Of a stretch of 64,000 bases of DNA, positions 38,247-46,540 are shown piece by piece. The DNA is from Enterococcus asini ATCC 700915 (GTDB lineage Bacteria; Bacillota; Bacilli; Lactobacillales; Enterococcaceae), in NCBI RefSeq assembly GCF_000407365.1, contig NZ_ASVU01000001.1, positions 1,583,501 through 1,647,500 on the forward strand. The letters run 5' to 3'. The number at the start of each line of letters is the position of its first letter. Position 1 is the stretch's first letter. Below the pieces are notes generated by a model that worked only from the letters and a program-made list of their open reading frames with translations, did not search any database and had not been told where the DNA came from. The position numbers and the translations under genes are program-made.

Positions 38247-38536
38247 TTGTCTTTTCGTCCGAATATCAGCGCTGCTTGCTTTAAAATATCATTCTCCATC
38301 TCAAGTTGTTGGTTTTGTTTGCGTAAGGCTATAAGCTCTTTTTCCGTTGGGGTCAGATTATCGGCTTCTTTGAATGAACCTGTCTTTTTTGCCAGACGGA
38401 CCCATTTGTCAAAAGACGATGGTGTTAGTTCATATTCTCTGATGATGTCGGCCCTTGGTTTTCCAGAGTTTAGTAAATCGACCATTTGTTGTTTAAATTC
38501 TTGCGTATAGGTTCTGCGTTCTCTTCTTTGCGACAT
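38243..38536 (-). CDS. IS3-family transposase OrfA (HTH)
   Basis: A 97-residue protein with the HTH_Tnp_1 fold: RTYTQEFKQQMVDLLNSGKPRADIIREYELTPSSFDKWV. A leucine-zipper-like C-terminal helix (LIALRKQNQQLEMENDILKQA) mediates multimerisation in the family. The ribosome site GGAGGAATC lies before the ATG. Confidence 0.92.
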   Translation of the reverse strand: MSQRRERRTYTQEFKQQMVDLLNSGKPRADIIREYELTPSSFDKWVRLAKKTGSFKEADNLTPTEKELIALRKQNQQLEMENDILKQAALIFGRKDK

Positions 38537-38676
38537 AAAATGATTCCTCCAGTGTGTTTTCTTATAGTTTACACACCTTATCTTTTCTGTCTAGTTTATT
38601 GTAGCCTATCCATTTTGAGCCTTCCCGTGTCCTTGACTGAAAAGCTGTGTTATCCTTAAACAAAGGAGTGAAGGCA

Positions 38677-38910
38677 ATGCTTTGGACATTAATTATCGGG
38701 GCCGTAATCGGCGCCATTGCCGGTAGTATTACCGGAGAAAAGCGAGGCTGCCTGTTTAACATTGTGGCTGGACTGGTAGGATCTTTTATCGGTCAAAGTC
38801 TCTTTGACAGCTGGGGTCCACAACTAGCAGGGATGGCGGTCATCCCATCGATTTTAGGCGCAGTGATCTTTGTCGCCGTTATTAGTTTTTTCTTCGGTCG
38901 CAGTCGCTAA
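38677..38910 (+). CDS. GlsB/YeaQ/YmgE-family small membrane protein
   Basis: A 77-residue, very hydrophobic Gly-rich protein (LIIGAVIGAIAGSITGEKRG and IPSILGAVIFVAVISFFF), with two or three membrane segments. The family is called transglycosylase-associated and is linked to general stress in enterococci (GlsB). The ATG at 38677 follows AAAGGAGTGAAGG. It is adjacent to the IS3 element, which may have displaced its original upstream region. Confidence 0.85.
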   Translation: MLWTLIIGAVIGAIAGSITGEKRGCLFNIVAGLVGSFIGQSLFDSWGPQLAGMAVIPSILGAVIFVAVISFFFGRSR

Positions 38911-38954
38911 AGACGCAGACAAAAGATTTTTCCCTCACAAAAGTGGGGGTGATT

Positions 38955-38963
38955 TGCTATAAT
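38955..38963 (+). promoter_or_regulatory. Extended -10 promoter of the M24 peptidase gene
   Basis: TGCTATAAT at 38955-38963. The in-frame ATG at 38962 overlaps this box and cannot be the translation start. Confidence 0.6.
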
Positions 38964-39003
38964 GAATGAATACGAAAACGAAGTAGAAAGAAGGAACCTT
39001 TCC

Positions 39004-40071
39004 ATGATGTTACGAGTCGAAAAATTACGAGCACAAATGAAAAAGGATCAGTTGGATGGCTTTTTAGTTACCAGTCCTTACAACTTGCGTTACTTGACGA
39101 ACTTTACCGGCACGACAGGACTTGCGGTGATCACCTTGGACAAAGCCTTTTTTGTCACTGATTTTCGCTATACCGAGCAAGCAGCGGCCCAAGCACAAGG
39201 CTTTGAAATCGTGAAAAACGTTGGACCAATTTTCGATGAAGTGGCCAAAATTTGCCAACAAGAAGAAATCAATGATTTGGCTTTTGAAGAAAGCTATGTA
39301 AGCTTTGCCGAGTATTCTGTTTTAGAAGAAATCATCGAAGAAACACCACTGGTTCCTGTGAGTGGCATGATTGAAAACTTACGGGAAGTCAAAGATGATG
39401 CAGAGATTGCCATTATCGAAAAAGCTTGTGCCATTGCCGATCAAGGTTACGAGCATGTATTGAAAATGATCAAACCTGGCATGACCGAAATCGAAGTGGC
39501 CAATCAATTGGACTTCTTCATGCGTTCATTAGGGGCGACAAGTGTTTCCTTTGATACCATTGTGGCTTCTGGTTTGCGTTCAGCAATGCCTCACGGAGTT
39601 GCTTCTGATAAAGTCATCGAACAAGGGGATTTGATTACCTTGGACTTTGGTTGCTACTACGATGGCTATGTTTCGGATATGACGCGGACTTTTGCTATCG
39701 GGGATCCGGGCAGTCAATTAAAAGAGATTTACCAAATTGTTTTAGAAGCCCAATTGAAAGTCTTAGAGGCGGCTAAACCAGGTTTAACCGGAATTCAACT
39801 AGACGCAGTGGCACGAGATCACATCACTGCTGCAGGGTACGGGGAAGCCTTTGGGCATTCTACCGGTCACGGCATCGGGCTAGAAATCCATGAAGGACCA
39901 AACGTTTCCTTCCGAGCGGACAAACAATTTGTCGTGGGCAATGTGATTACCGATGAACCAGGGATTTACTTGCCAGGCATTGGCGGTGTCCGAATCGAAG
40001 ACGATTTGTTGATCACACCTGATGGCAATCGTGTCTTGACTTCGGCTACGAAAGAATTGATTATCTTGTAA
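39004..40071 (+). CDS. M24B Xaa-Pro peptidase (YqhT type)
   Basis: A 355-residue creatinase-fold metallopeptidase that cleaves Xaa-Pro bonds. The N-terminal domain (1-130) precedes the catalytic domain. Metal ligands are in TLDFGCYYDGYVSDMTR (two Asp), GHSTGHGIGLEIHE (His), TDEPGIY and GGVRIEDD (Glu). It lies before efp, as yqhT does in B. subtilis. The ATG at 39004 follows AAGGAACC; ATG 39007 is equally possible. Confidence 0.9.
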   Translation: MMLRVEKLRAQMKKDQLDGFLVTSPYNLRYLTNFTGTTGLAVITLDKAFFVTDFRYTEQAAAQAQGFEIVKNVGPIFDEVAKICQQEEINDLAFEESYVSFAEYSVLEEIIEETPLVPVSGMIENLREVKDDAEIAIIEKACAIADQGYEHVLKMIKPGMTEIEVANQLDFFMRSLGATSVSFDTIVASGLRSAMPHGVASDKVIEQGDLITLDFGCYYDGYVSDMTRTFAIGDPGSQLKEIYQIVLEAQLKVLEAAKPGLTGIQLDAVARDHITAAGYGEAFGHSTGHGIGLEIHEGPNVSFRADKQFVVGNVITDEPGIYLPGIGGVRIEDDLLITPDGNRVLTSATKELIIL

Positions 40072-40076
40072 GTAGG

Positions 40077-40108
40077 AAGAGGCCTGAACTTAGGGCCTCT
40101 TATCTTTT
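40077..40108 (+). terminator. Hairpin after the M24 peptidase gene
   Basis: AAGAGGCC pairs with GGCCTCTT over a nine-base loop. The T tail is interrupted, so read-through to efp is possible. Confidence 0.55.
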
Positions 40109-40166
40109 GCCTCTTTTTACCATGAGTGGTTTTGTATAGCCTAAGTGGCAAAAGAATGATAAACTA

Positions 40167-40187
40167 AGACGTAGAAAACCTACGTCT
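40167..40187 (+). promoter_or_regulatory. Hairpin in the efp leader
   Basis: AGACGTAG-AAAAC-CTACGTCT forms a perfect eight-base stem 33 bases before the efp start. There is no T tail, so it is not a terminator; it may protect the message or be an operator. Confidence 0.4.
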
Positions 40188-40219
40188 AGGTACTGATTAT
40201 GGAAATAAGGAGGATGGCC

Positions 40220-40777
40220 ATGATTTCGGTAAATGATTTTAAAACAGGCTTGACCATCGAGGTAGATGGCGACATTTGGCGCGTGGTGGACTTTCAACAC
40301 GTAAAACCCGGGAAGGGAGCGGCCTTCGTTCGTTCAAAATTAAAAAACTTGCGAACCGGTGGGGTCCAAGAAAAAACCTTCCGCGCTGGGGAAAAAGTTG
40401 CCAAAGCACAAATTGACAACCGCAAGATGCAATACTTGTACGAAAGTGGTGGCAACTATGTCTTTATGGACATGGCAAGCTACGAACAAATCGAAATTCC
40501 TGGGGAACAAATCGAAGAAGAATTGAAATACATGTTGGAAAACATGGAAGTCAATATCATCATGTATGGTTCCGAGATTCTCGGGGTAGACTTGCCGAAT
40601 ACGGTAGTCTTAACGGTGGAAGCCACCGACCCGAATATCAAAGGGGATACGTCTTCCGGTGGCTCAAAACCAGCTACCATGGAAACTGGCTTGATTGTCA
40701 ACGTACCTTTCTTTGTCAATCCTGGTGACAAATTAATTGTAAATACCGCAGACGGATCATATGTATCCCGCGCATAG
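40220..40777 (+). CDS. efp: Translation elongation factor P
   Basis: A 185-residue three-domain factor that rescues ribosomes stalled at polyproline. The tip loop VKPGKGAAF carries Lys32, the residue modified in Firmicutes. The ATG at 40220 starts [10 protein letters not shown] and follows ATAAGGAGG; an ATG at 40214 abuts the ribosome site. Followed after 17 bases by yqhY. Confidence 0.96.
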   Translation: MISVNDFKTGLTIEVDGDIWRVVDFQHVKPGKGAAFVRSKLKNLRTGGVQEKTFRAGEKVAKAQIDNRKMQYLYESGGNYVFMDMASYEQIEIPGEQIEEELKYMLENMEVNIIMYGSEILGVDLPNTVVLTVEATDPNIKGDTSSGGSKPATMETGLIVNVPFFVNPGDKLIVNTADGSYVSRA

Positions 40778-40794
40778 AAATGGAGGAATTCCTA

Positions 40795-41220
40795 GTGGCA
40801 GATGAAAAAAATCTGGTATTGGAAACCAATCATGAATTAGGGGAAATCGTCATTGCACCGGAAGTCATTGAAGTGATTATCGGTATTGCTGCATCAAAAG
40901 TTGATGGAGTTTATGAAATGCAAGGGACATTTGCTAACAATGTAACTGAATTATTAGGTCGTTCCGCTCACGGCAAAGGGGTTTATCTAACCATTGATGA
41001 AGCCGGCGTGAAGGCAGACTTGTATTGCTATATTAAATATGGCGTTTCCGTACCAAAAGTGGCCATGAGCATTCAAGAACGAGTGAAAGAACAAGTCTTG
41101 TTCATGACCGATGTGGCTTTGACCGAAGTCAACGTCCACGTGGTGGCTGTCGTACCAGAAAAATTGGCAACCCCAGACTTAGATGAATTATTTGGAGAAG
41201 ATGAGGAAGAACATGAGTAA
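40795..41220 (+). CDS. yqhY: Asp23/Gls24 family protein YqhY
   Basis: A 141-residue Asp23-family protein (ELGEIVIAPEVIEVIIGIAASKVDGV, then KVAMSIQERVKEQV). In B. subtilis the gene lies in the same place near fatty-acid synthesis genes and affects acetyl-CoA carboxylase activity. The start is GTG 40795, eight bases after GGAGG; an ATG at 40780 precedes the ribosome site. It has an acidic C-terminus and overlaps nusB by eight bases. Confidence 0.9.
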   Translation: MADEKNLVLETNHELGEIVIAPEVIEVIIGIAASKVDGVYEMQGTFANNVTELLGRSAHGKGVYLTIDEAGVKADLYCYIKYGVSVPKVAMSIQERVKEQVLFMTDVALTEVNVHVVAVVPEKLATPDLDELFGEDEEEHE

Positions 41221-41656
41221 AGAGATTTCCCGCCATATGATGCGGCAGATGGCCTTGCAGGCACTATTTCCTTTGGATTTTAATGCGGACTTGTCTAAAC
41301 AAGACGCCATCCGTCATGCCATCGAATTAGAACACCAAGACATGCTGGATGAAGAACAAGAAAATTTTGTGCCCGAGTACTTAGACCGTTTGGTAGCAGG
41401 GGTATGCTTGCACAAAGGCCAACTGGACGAATTGATCCAAAGCCATTTAAAAAAAGGCTGGAGCTTAAGTCGTCTGTCCAAGATGGACTTGGCTATTTTG
41501 CGCATTGCCTTGTACGAAATGCTCTTTGAAGAAAGCGTGCCTAACAAAGTAGCGATGAACGAAGCGATTGAACTAGCAAAAACCTTTAGCGATGATCAGT
41601 CTCGGAAATTCATCAACGGTTTGTTGTCAAAAATCAACCAAGAACAAGAAGCGTAA
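41213..41656 (+). CDS. nusB: Transcription antitermination factor NusB
   Basis: A 147-residue all-helical protein that, with NusE (S10), binds boxA RNA in rRNA operons. SRHMMRQMALQALFPLDF near the start and VPNKVAMNEAIELAKTFSDDQSRKFINGLLS near the end are the family signatures. The ATG at 41213 overlaps the yqhY stop. Confidence 0.94.
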   Translation: MSKEISRHMMRQMALQALFPLDFNADLSKQDAIRHAIELEHQDMLDEEQENFVPEYLDRLVAGVCLHKGQLDELIQSHLKKGWSLSRLSKMDLAILRIALYEMLFEESVPNKVAMNEAIELAKTFSDDQSRKFINGLLSKINQEQEA

Positions 41657-41661
41657 AAAAT

Positions 41662-41688
41662 GAGCCCGGCTATCCGGGTTCTTTTTTT
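41662..41688 (+). terminator. Terminator after nusB
   Basis: GAGCCCGG pairs with CCGGGTTC (one wobble) over CTAT; seven T follow. It ends efp-yqhY-nusB. Confidence 0.85.
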
Positions 41689-41761
41689 GCGCCAAAAGAC
41701 GAAGGAAGCTCGCTTTCTTTTTCCCAGTCCAGTTGGGAGAGTTTCGTAAAAGAGCCCCCTG

Positions 41762-41770
41762 TGCTAGAAT
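41762..41770 (+). promoter_or_regulatory. Extended -10 promoter of folD
   Basis: TGCTAGAAT at 41762-41770 lies 48 bases before the folD start codon. No clear -35. Confidence 0.5.
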
Positions 41771-41817
41771 AAGTAAAAATGAAAACTACCGTTTGGTGGA
41801 AGGAAAGGGTGTTTTTG

Positions 41818-42660
41818 GTGGCAAAATTAATCGATGGCAAACAACTGGCAAATCTGATGCAAGAACAGATGAAAGAAGAAGTTGCACAATTGAAAGAACG
41901 GGGAATTACTCCGGGTTTGGTCGTACTATTAGTGGGCGAAGATACCGCCAGTCAAGTCTATGTGCGTAACAAAGATCGGGTGGCTGCTAAAATCGGCATT
42001 CATTCCAAGGTGGAACGCTACCCGGATACGATTACGGAAGCAGAACTTTTAGCCGAAATTCAGCGTTACAATGAAGATCCTGCTTTCCACGGTATTTTGG
42101 TACAATTGCCTTTACCAAAACAAATCGATGAAAACAAAGTGCTCTTGGCGATTGATCCGAAAAAAGATGTGGATGGGTTTCATCCCTTGAATTTAGGAGC
42201 GCTTTTTGTCGGCAAGCCAACCAAGATTCCTTGTACGCCTTACGGAATCATGAAGATGTTTGAGTATTATGAGATTGATTTAACCGGAAAAAATGCGGTG
42301 GTTATTGGCCGGAGTAATATCGTGGGCAAACCTATGGCACATTTGTTATTAGGACAAAATGCCACGGTGACTGTGACCCATTCGAAAACGAAGAACTTGC
42401 CAGAAATTTGCCGCCAAGCAGATATTTTAGTGGTGGCAATTGGCCAAGGTAATTTTGTGACCAAGGAATTTGTGAAAGAAGGGGCCGTGGTAATCGACGT
42501 GGGCATGAACCGAGATGAAAATGGCAAGTTAATCGGGGATGTGAAATTCGACGAGGTCAGCCCTTTAGCTAGCTACATTACTCCAGTCCCAGGTGGCGTA
42601 GGGCCTATGACTATCACCATGCTGATGTACCAAACCATCAGTAGTGCAACACAAGAATAA
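41818..42660 (+). CDS. folD: Methylenetetrahydrofolate dehydrogenase/cyclohydrolase
   Basis: A 280-residue bifunctional enzyme interconverting 5,10-methylene- and 10-formyl-tetrahydrofolate with NADP. The catalytic Lys is in [13 protein letters not shown] near 52, GILVQLPLP near 95, the cofactor loop [13 protein letters not shown] near 160, and [10 protein letters not shown] near 260. The start is GTG 41818, after AAGGAAAGGG. It begins a run through xseA, xseB, ispA and tlyA. Confidence 0.95.
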   Translation: MAKLIDGKQLANLMQEQMKEEVAQLKERGITPGLVVLLVGEDTASQVYVRNKDRVAAKIGIHSKVERYPDTITEAELLAEIQRYNEDPAFHGILVQLPLPKQIDENKVLLAIDPKKDVDGFHPLNLGALFVGKPTKIPCTPYGIMKMFEYYEIDLTGKNAVVIGRSNIVGKPMAHLLLGQNATVTVTHSKTKNLPEICRQADILVVAIGQGNFVTKEFVKEGAVVIDVGMNRDENGKLIGDVKFDEVSPLASYITPVPGGVGPMTITMLMYQTISSATQE

Positions 42661-42679
42661 AGAAATCAGGTGAACTTTT

Positions 42680-44035
42680 TTGACGCAAGAATATTTGAGC
42701 GTAACCGCCTTGACCAAGTATTTAAAGCGAAAATTCGATGCGGATCCTTATTTGGAGCGAGTCTTTCTAACGGGTGAGATCTCTAATTTCCGCTTGCGGC
42801 CAAATCATCAGTACTTTAGCTTGAAAGATGACGGAGCCAAGATTTCGGCGGTAATGTTCAAAAGTGCTTTTAGCAAAGTGAAATTCCGCCCGGAAGAAGG
42901 CATGAAAGTCTTAGTAGTAGGGCGCATTTCCCTCTTTGAAGCCAGCGGAAATTATCAAATTTACGTGGAGCAAATGCAACCAGACGGGGTAGGGGCTCTT
43001 TATCAAGCTTATGAGCAATTGAAGGAAAAGCTGGCTAAAGAAGGCCTCTTTTCTGCGCCGAAAAAACCTTTGCCTCGGTATCCAAAGAAAATCGCGGTAA
43101 TCACTAGTCCTAGTGGCGCGGTGATTCGTGATATCATTACCACGGTGCGCCGACGGTATCCGATTGCCCAACTGGTTTTATTTCCTACAGTAGTTCAAGG
43201 GGATAAAGCGGCCCCGGATATTATTCGCAATTTAGACCGCGTGCAAGCCCAAGGGGATTTTGACACGGTAATCCTCGGTCGAGGGGGCGGCTCCATTGAG
43301 GATCTGTGGCCCTTCAATGAGGAAAGTGTCGCCCGAGCGTTATTTGCCATGAAGATTCCTGTGATTTCTTCTGTAGGTCATGAAACCGATACAACCATTG
43401 CAGATTTGGTGGCGGATGTTCGGGCAGCGACGCCTACTGCTGCTGCCGAACTGGCCGTGCCGGTTTTATCTGAAGAACTTTTGCGACTAAAACAGCAAGA
43501 TACTCGCTTAGAGCAAGCTTTTTCCCTACAATTGCAACGGAAAAATGAACGTTACCAACGTGCTTTGGCGTCCTATGTCTTTCGTGATCCCAACCGTCTG
43601 TATGAAGCCCAGTCGTTAAAATTGGATCAATTGACCCAACGTTTGCTACAAGCAAGCCAACAGCGTTTGTATGAAGCGGAGCGGTATCAGCAAAAATGGG
43701 CCAGTCGCTTGCAACAAGCGAGTCCTTTGGCAAATGTTCATCGGGCTCAACAGGATACCACCTATTTGACGAAGCAACTGCGGCAAGCTACTCAACGGCT
43801 GTTGGAAAATAAGCAGACGGCATTTGCCAATACGGTACAATCGCTGGACTTGCTGAGTCCTTTAAAAATCATGAGCCGCGGCTATACCTTTACCACAAAG
43901 GACGAGCAAGTACTTAAGAGCCGAGAACAAGTCGCACTGGGAGATGAATTAACCATTCATTTTGCAGATGGGCAAGTTCGTGCCCAAGTGACCGAGTTTT
44001 CCGCCCAAGGGCTTATTCCAGAAAATCAGGAGTGA
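42680..44035 (+). CDS. xseA: Exodeoxyribonuclease VII large subunit
   Basis: A 451-residue nuclease subunit that degrades single-stranded DNA. The N-terminal OB fold has [23 protein letters not shown]. The catalytic core has [26 protein letters not shown] and [29 protein letters not shown] long Gln-rich coiled coil follows (about 270-400). The start is TTG 42680 after AGGTGAAC; no better start exists. It overlaps xseB closely. Confidence 0.95.
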   Translation: MTQEYLSVTALTKYLKRKFDADPYLERVFLTGEISNFRLRPNHQYFSLKDDGAKISAVMFKSAFSKVKFRPEEGMKVLVVGRISLFEASGNYQIYVEQMQPDGVGALYQAYEQLKEKLAKEGLFSAPKKPLPRYPKKIAVITSPSGAVIRDIITTVRRRYPIAQLVLFPTVVQGDKAAPDIIRNLDRVQAQGDFDTVILGRGGGSIEDLWPFNEESVARALFAMKIPVISSVGHETDTTIADLVADVRAATPTAAAELAVPVLSEELLRLKQQDTRLEQAFSLQLQRKNERYQRALASYVFRDPNRLYEAQSLKLDQLTQRLLQASQQRLYEAERYQQKWASRLQQASPLANVHRAQQDTTYLTKQLRQATQRLLENKQTAFANTVQSLDLLSPLKIMSRGYTFTTKDEQVLKSREQVALGDELTIHFADGQVRAQVTEFSAQGLIPENQE

Positions 44036-44040
44036 ACAAA

Positions 44041-44262
44041 ATGACAGAACCAACTTTTGAAGAATCATTGCAAGAATTAGAACAAATCGTGACCCGCTTG
44101 GAAAAAGGAGACGTACCGTTAGAGGACGCACTAGAAGCTTTTCAAAAGGGAATGGCCTTAAGCAAACAATGCCAAGAAACTTTGACGAAAGCGGAGCAGA
44201 CATTAACGAAGATGATGGATGAAAACAATCAAGAAGTTCCTTTTGAAGAGGCGGGTGCATGA
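44041..44262 (+). CDS. xseB: Exodeoxyribonuclease VII small subunit
   Basis: A 73-residue helical-hairpin protein: [33 protein letters not shown] is the XseB signature. Several copies bind XseA. The ATG at 44041 lies eight bases after CAGGAGTGA, just behind the xseA stop. It overlaps ispA by four bases. Confidence 0.94.
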   Translation: MTEPTFEESLQELEQIVTRLEKGDVPLEDALEAFQKGMALSKQCQETLTKAEQTLTKMMDENNQEVPFEEAGA

Positions 44263-45143
44263 TGTCACTGGCCGCGTTTCAAGCAGAGCATTTGCCTTTG
44301 GTGGAAGCCGAACTCTTACATTTTTTGACGGAGCAAACGAGCGAAAAGGAACTTCTGGAAGCTATGAGCTACTCGGTGAAGGCCGGGGGCAAACGCATTC
44401 GTCCATTGTTTCTTTTGGCGGTGGTGGCGGGGTTTCATCATGAATTGACTACCGGTGTGTATCAAACTGCCGCCGCGCTAGAAATGATCCATACGTATTC
44501 TTTGATTCATGACGATCTACCGGCCATGGATGACGATGATTTGCGTCGGGGCAAACCCACGAATCACGTGGTTTATGGCGAAGGTTTGGCGATTTTAGCC
44601 GGAGATGGCCTTTTGACAGAAGCCTTTCACCTTTTAAGCCGGGCGCAATTAAACGGCGAAGAAAAACTCTTATTGCTCCAACTTTTGGCAGAAAAAGCCG
44701 GTGCTAAAGGCATGGTGGCCGGCCAAGTGGCGGACATTAAAGGAGAGGGCCAACAGTTGGATTTGGCGGCTTTAGCAGGGATTCACCAACGGAAAACCGG
44801 GGACCTATTGACCTTTGCTTTAGTGGCAGGGGGGATTTTGGCTTGCCAAACGCCGGCGGTTCTTACTACTTTAGAAGTCTTCTCCCACCATGTGGGACTA
44901 GCTTTCCAAATTCGCGACGACCTGTTGGATGTTTTAGCAACAACCGAAGAGCTGGGCAAAACCGCGGGCCAGGATGCTGAGGCCGGCAAGAATACCTATC
45001 CTGCACTTTTAGGTGTGACCGGGGCTAAAGCCGCATTAGACCGGGAGCTGACCGGAGCCAAAGCGCAACTTGCGATTTTGGCAGAGGAATACAACTTTGC
45101 ACCAGAGCTGTTACAAGAGCTTTTAGCTAAGTTTGAAATGTGA
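44259..45143 (+). CDS. ispA: Farnesyl diphosphate synthase
   Basis: A 294-residue polyprenyl synthase making C15 (or C10) precursors for undecaprenyl phosphate. GGKRIRP near 43, the first Asp-rich motif [14 protein letters not shown] near 87, KTGDLL near 178 and the second motif QIRDDLLD near 215 are intact. ATG 44259 overlaps the xseB stop (ATGATG); the next codon is also ATG. Confidence 0.94.
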   Translation: MMSLAAFQAEHLPLVEAELLHFLTEQTSEKELLEAMSYSVKAGGKRIRPLFLLAVVAGFHHELTTGVYQTAAALEMIHTYSLIHDDLPAMDDDDLRRGKPTNHVVYGEGLAILAGDGLLTEAFHLLSRAQLNGEEKLLLLQLLAEKAGAKGMVAGQVADIKGEGQQLDLAALAGIHQRKTGDLLTFALVAGGILACQTPAVLTTLEVFSHHVGLAFQIRDDLLDVLATTEELGKTAGQDAEAGKNTYPALLGVTGAKAALDRELTGAKAQLAILAEEYNFAPELLQELLAKFEM

Positions 45144-45151
45144 GGAAAACC

Positions 45152-45967
45152 ATGAAAAAAGAACGTGTAGATGTTTTAGCAGTGCAACAAGGGCTGTTTG
45201 AAACACGAGAAAAAGCCAAGCGGGGCGTAATGGCTGGCTTGGTAGTGATGGAAAAGAACAATTTGCGTCTGGATAAACCGGGAGAAAAAATCCCAGCAGA
45301 TACGGCATTGCGGGTCAAAGGGGAAGTGATGCCTTACGTTTCCCGTGGGGGGCTGAAACTGGCCAAGGCGTTGAAAGAGTTTGATTTCACTGTGCAAGAC
45401 AAGATTTTATTGGATATTGGGGCTTCCACTGGAGGCTTTACGGACGTAGCCTTGCAAAACGGGGCAAAGATGAGCTATGCCTTAGACGTGGGTTACAATC
45501 AATTGGCCTGGAAATTGCGACAAGATCCTCGAGTTGTCGTAATGGAGCGCCAAAATTTCCGTTACAGCAAACCAAGTGATTTCACAGAAGGCTTGCCAGA
45601 GGTGGCGACCATGGATGTTTCCTTTATTTCATTGAAGTTGATTTTACCTCCTTTACATGAAATTTTGGTTCCGGGGGGCTTTGCCATGGCTCTTGTGAAA
45701 CCCCAGTTTGAAGCGGGAAAAGAGCTAGTAGGCAAACACGGTATCGTGCGCGAGGCGACAACCCATGAGAAGGTCTTAGAAGACATCACGGCGTTTGCTT
45801 TGGCAACGGGATTTGATGTGAAAGATTTGAGCTTTTCGCCAATTACCGGAGGCGAAGGAAACATCGAGTTTCTCTTATTGATGCAAAAAGCGGAGGAAAC
45901 CGGGACCTTGGCATCAGGAGTGGATATTCACGAGACGGTGAAAAAAGCCCATGATTCACTGACTTAA
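45152..45967 (+). CDS. tlyA: TlyA-family rRNA methyltransferase (YqxC)
   Basis: A 271-residue protein with an N-terminal S4 RNA-binding domain (RVDVLAVQQGLFETREKAKRGVMAGLV) and an FtsJ-like methyltransferase domain (LLDIGASTGGFTDVALQNGA, then ATMDVSFISL and LVKPQFEAG). The family methylates 2'-hydroxyls of rRNA or acts as a so-called hemolysin by older naming. The ATG at 45152 follows TGAGGAAAA. It precedes argR and recN as in B. subtilis. Confidence 0.9.
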   Translation: MKKERVDVLAVQQGLFETREKAKRGVMAGLVVMEKNNLRLDKPGEKIPADTALRVKGEVMPYVSRGGLKLAKALKEFDFTVQDKILLDIGASTGGFTDVALQNGAKMSYALDVGYNQLAWKLRQDPRVVVMERQNFRYSKPSDFTEGLPEVATMDVSFISLKLILPPLHEILVPGGFAMALVKPQFEAGKELVGKHGIVREATTHEKVLEDITAFALATGFDVKDLSFSPITGGEGNIEFLLLMQKAEETGTLASGVDIHETVKKAHDSLT

Positions 45968-45983
45968 AATTTTATTGTTTTCT

Positions 45984-46014
45984 AAAGCCATCAGATTGTC
46001 TGGTGGCTTTCTTT
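45984..46014 (+). terminator. Terminator after tlyA
   Basis: AAAGCCATCAGA pairs with TCTGGTGGCTTT over a three-base loop, followed by CTTTG. Confidence 0.75.
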
Positions 46015-46064
46015 GTGAATAAAAATAAGTTATGATAAGGTAGTTCGTGAATAGTTATTGAATA
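46014..46064 (+). promoter_or_regulatory. argR promoter region with two ARG-box-like sites
   Basis: TGAATAAAAATAAG at 46016-46029 and TGAATAGTTATTGA at 46048-46061 match 11 and 12 of 14 positions of the ARG core TGAATWWWWATTCA. They are 32 bases apart, three helical turns, around a -10-like TATGAT at 46031-46036. This suggests autoregulation by the arginine repressor. Confidence 0.45.
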
Positions 46065-46076
46065 GGAGTAATGGAC

Positions 46077-46529
46077 ATGAGAAAAAAAGAGCGTCATCGC
46101 TTGATTACCCGTTTATTGAATGAAAAGAATATCCAAAAGCAAGAGGACTTTGTGGACTTGTTGCGGCAACGGGGGATCATGGTGACTCAAGCGACCATTT
46201 CTCGGGATATCAAAGAACTAAAATTAATCAAAGTCCCCTTTGATGGTGGCTATCGCTACAGCTTACCCGCTGAAACCAGTGAAGATGTCAGCGCTAAATT
46301 GACGAAATTGCTAAAGGATGCCTTTGTCTCCGTGGATGTAATGGATAAGTTTGTCATTTTGAAGACCTTACCCGGAAACGCCGCGGCCATTGGCAATCTA
46401 TTAGATCGTCGCTACAAAGAACAACTTTTCGCCATTTTAAATGACGATGATTCGATTTTGATGATCGCCAAAACGGAAGCCGGCGCCCAAGAGTTAGCCG
46501 CTACGTTTCAGCCCTATCAAGCATTTTAA
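46077..46529 (+). CDS. argR: Arginine repressor ArgR/AhrC
   Basis: A 150-residue regulator. The winged HTH (residues 1-70) contains GIMVTQATISRDIKELKLIKVP; the C-terminal hexamerisation and arginine-binding domain has TLPGNAAAIGNLLD and an acidic NDDDSILMIA. It senses arginine and controls its synthesis and breakdown. ATG 46077 lies eight bases after AGGAG; ATG 46071 is too close. It sits before recN, as in B. subtilis ahrC-recN. Enterococci often have a second ArgR paralogue, so which role this one has is open. Confidence 0.9.
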   Translation: MRKKERHRLITRLLNEKNIQKQEDFVDLLRQRGIMVTQATISRDIKELKLIKVPFDGGYRYSLPAETSEDVSAKLTKLLKDAFVSVDVMDKFVILKTLPGNAAAIGNLLDRRYKEQLFAILNDDDSILMIAKTEAGAQELAATFQPYQAF

Positions 46530-46540
46530 GGAGGGGTGAA

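Larger units (their letters stand above)
37260..38593 (-). mobile_element. IS3-family insertion sequence
   Basis: About 1.33 kb with two overlapping minus-strand frames of IS3 type. Related ends are visible: the plus strand reads TTGACAAAAATTATAAAGTG from 37260, and the minus strand reads TAGACAGAAAAGATAAGGTG from 38593, an imperfect inverted repeat of about 20 bases. No clear three- or four-base target duplication is seen, so the limits are good to a base or two only. It stands 20 bases from IS200-type copy 2. Confidence 0.82.

Noticed and set aside
38226-38510. A 94-codon plus-strand frame inside the IS3 element
   Set aside because: It is the complement of OrfA, which has clear transposase motifs.
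38962-39003. Upstream ATG for the M24 peptidase
   Set aside because: It overlaps the -10 box, so it would not be in the transcript.
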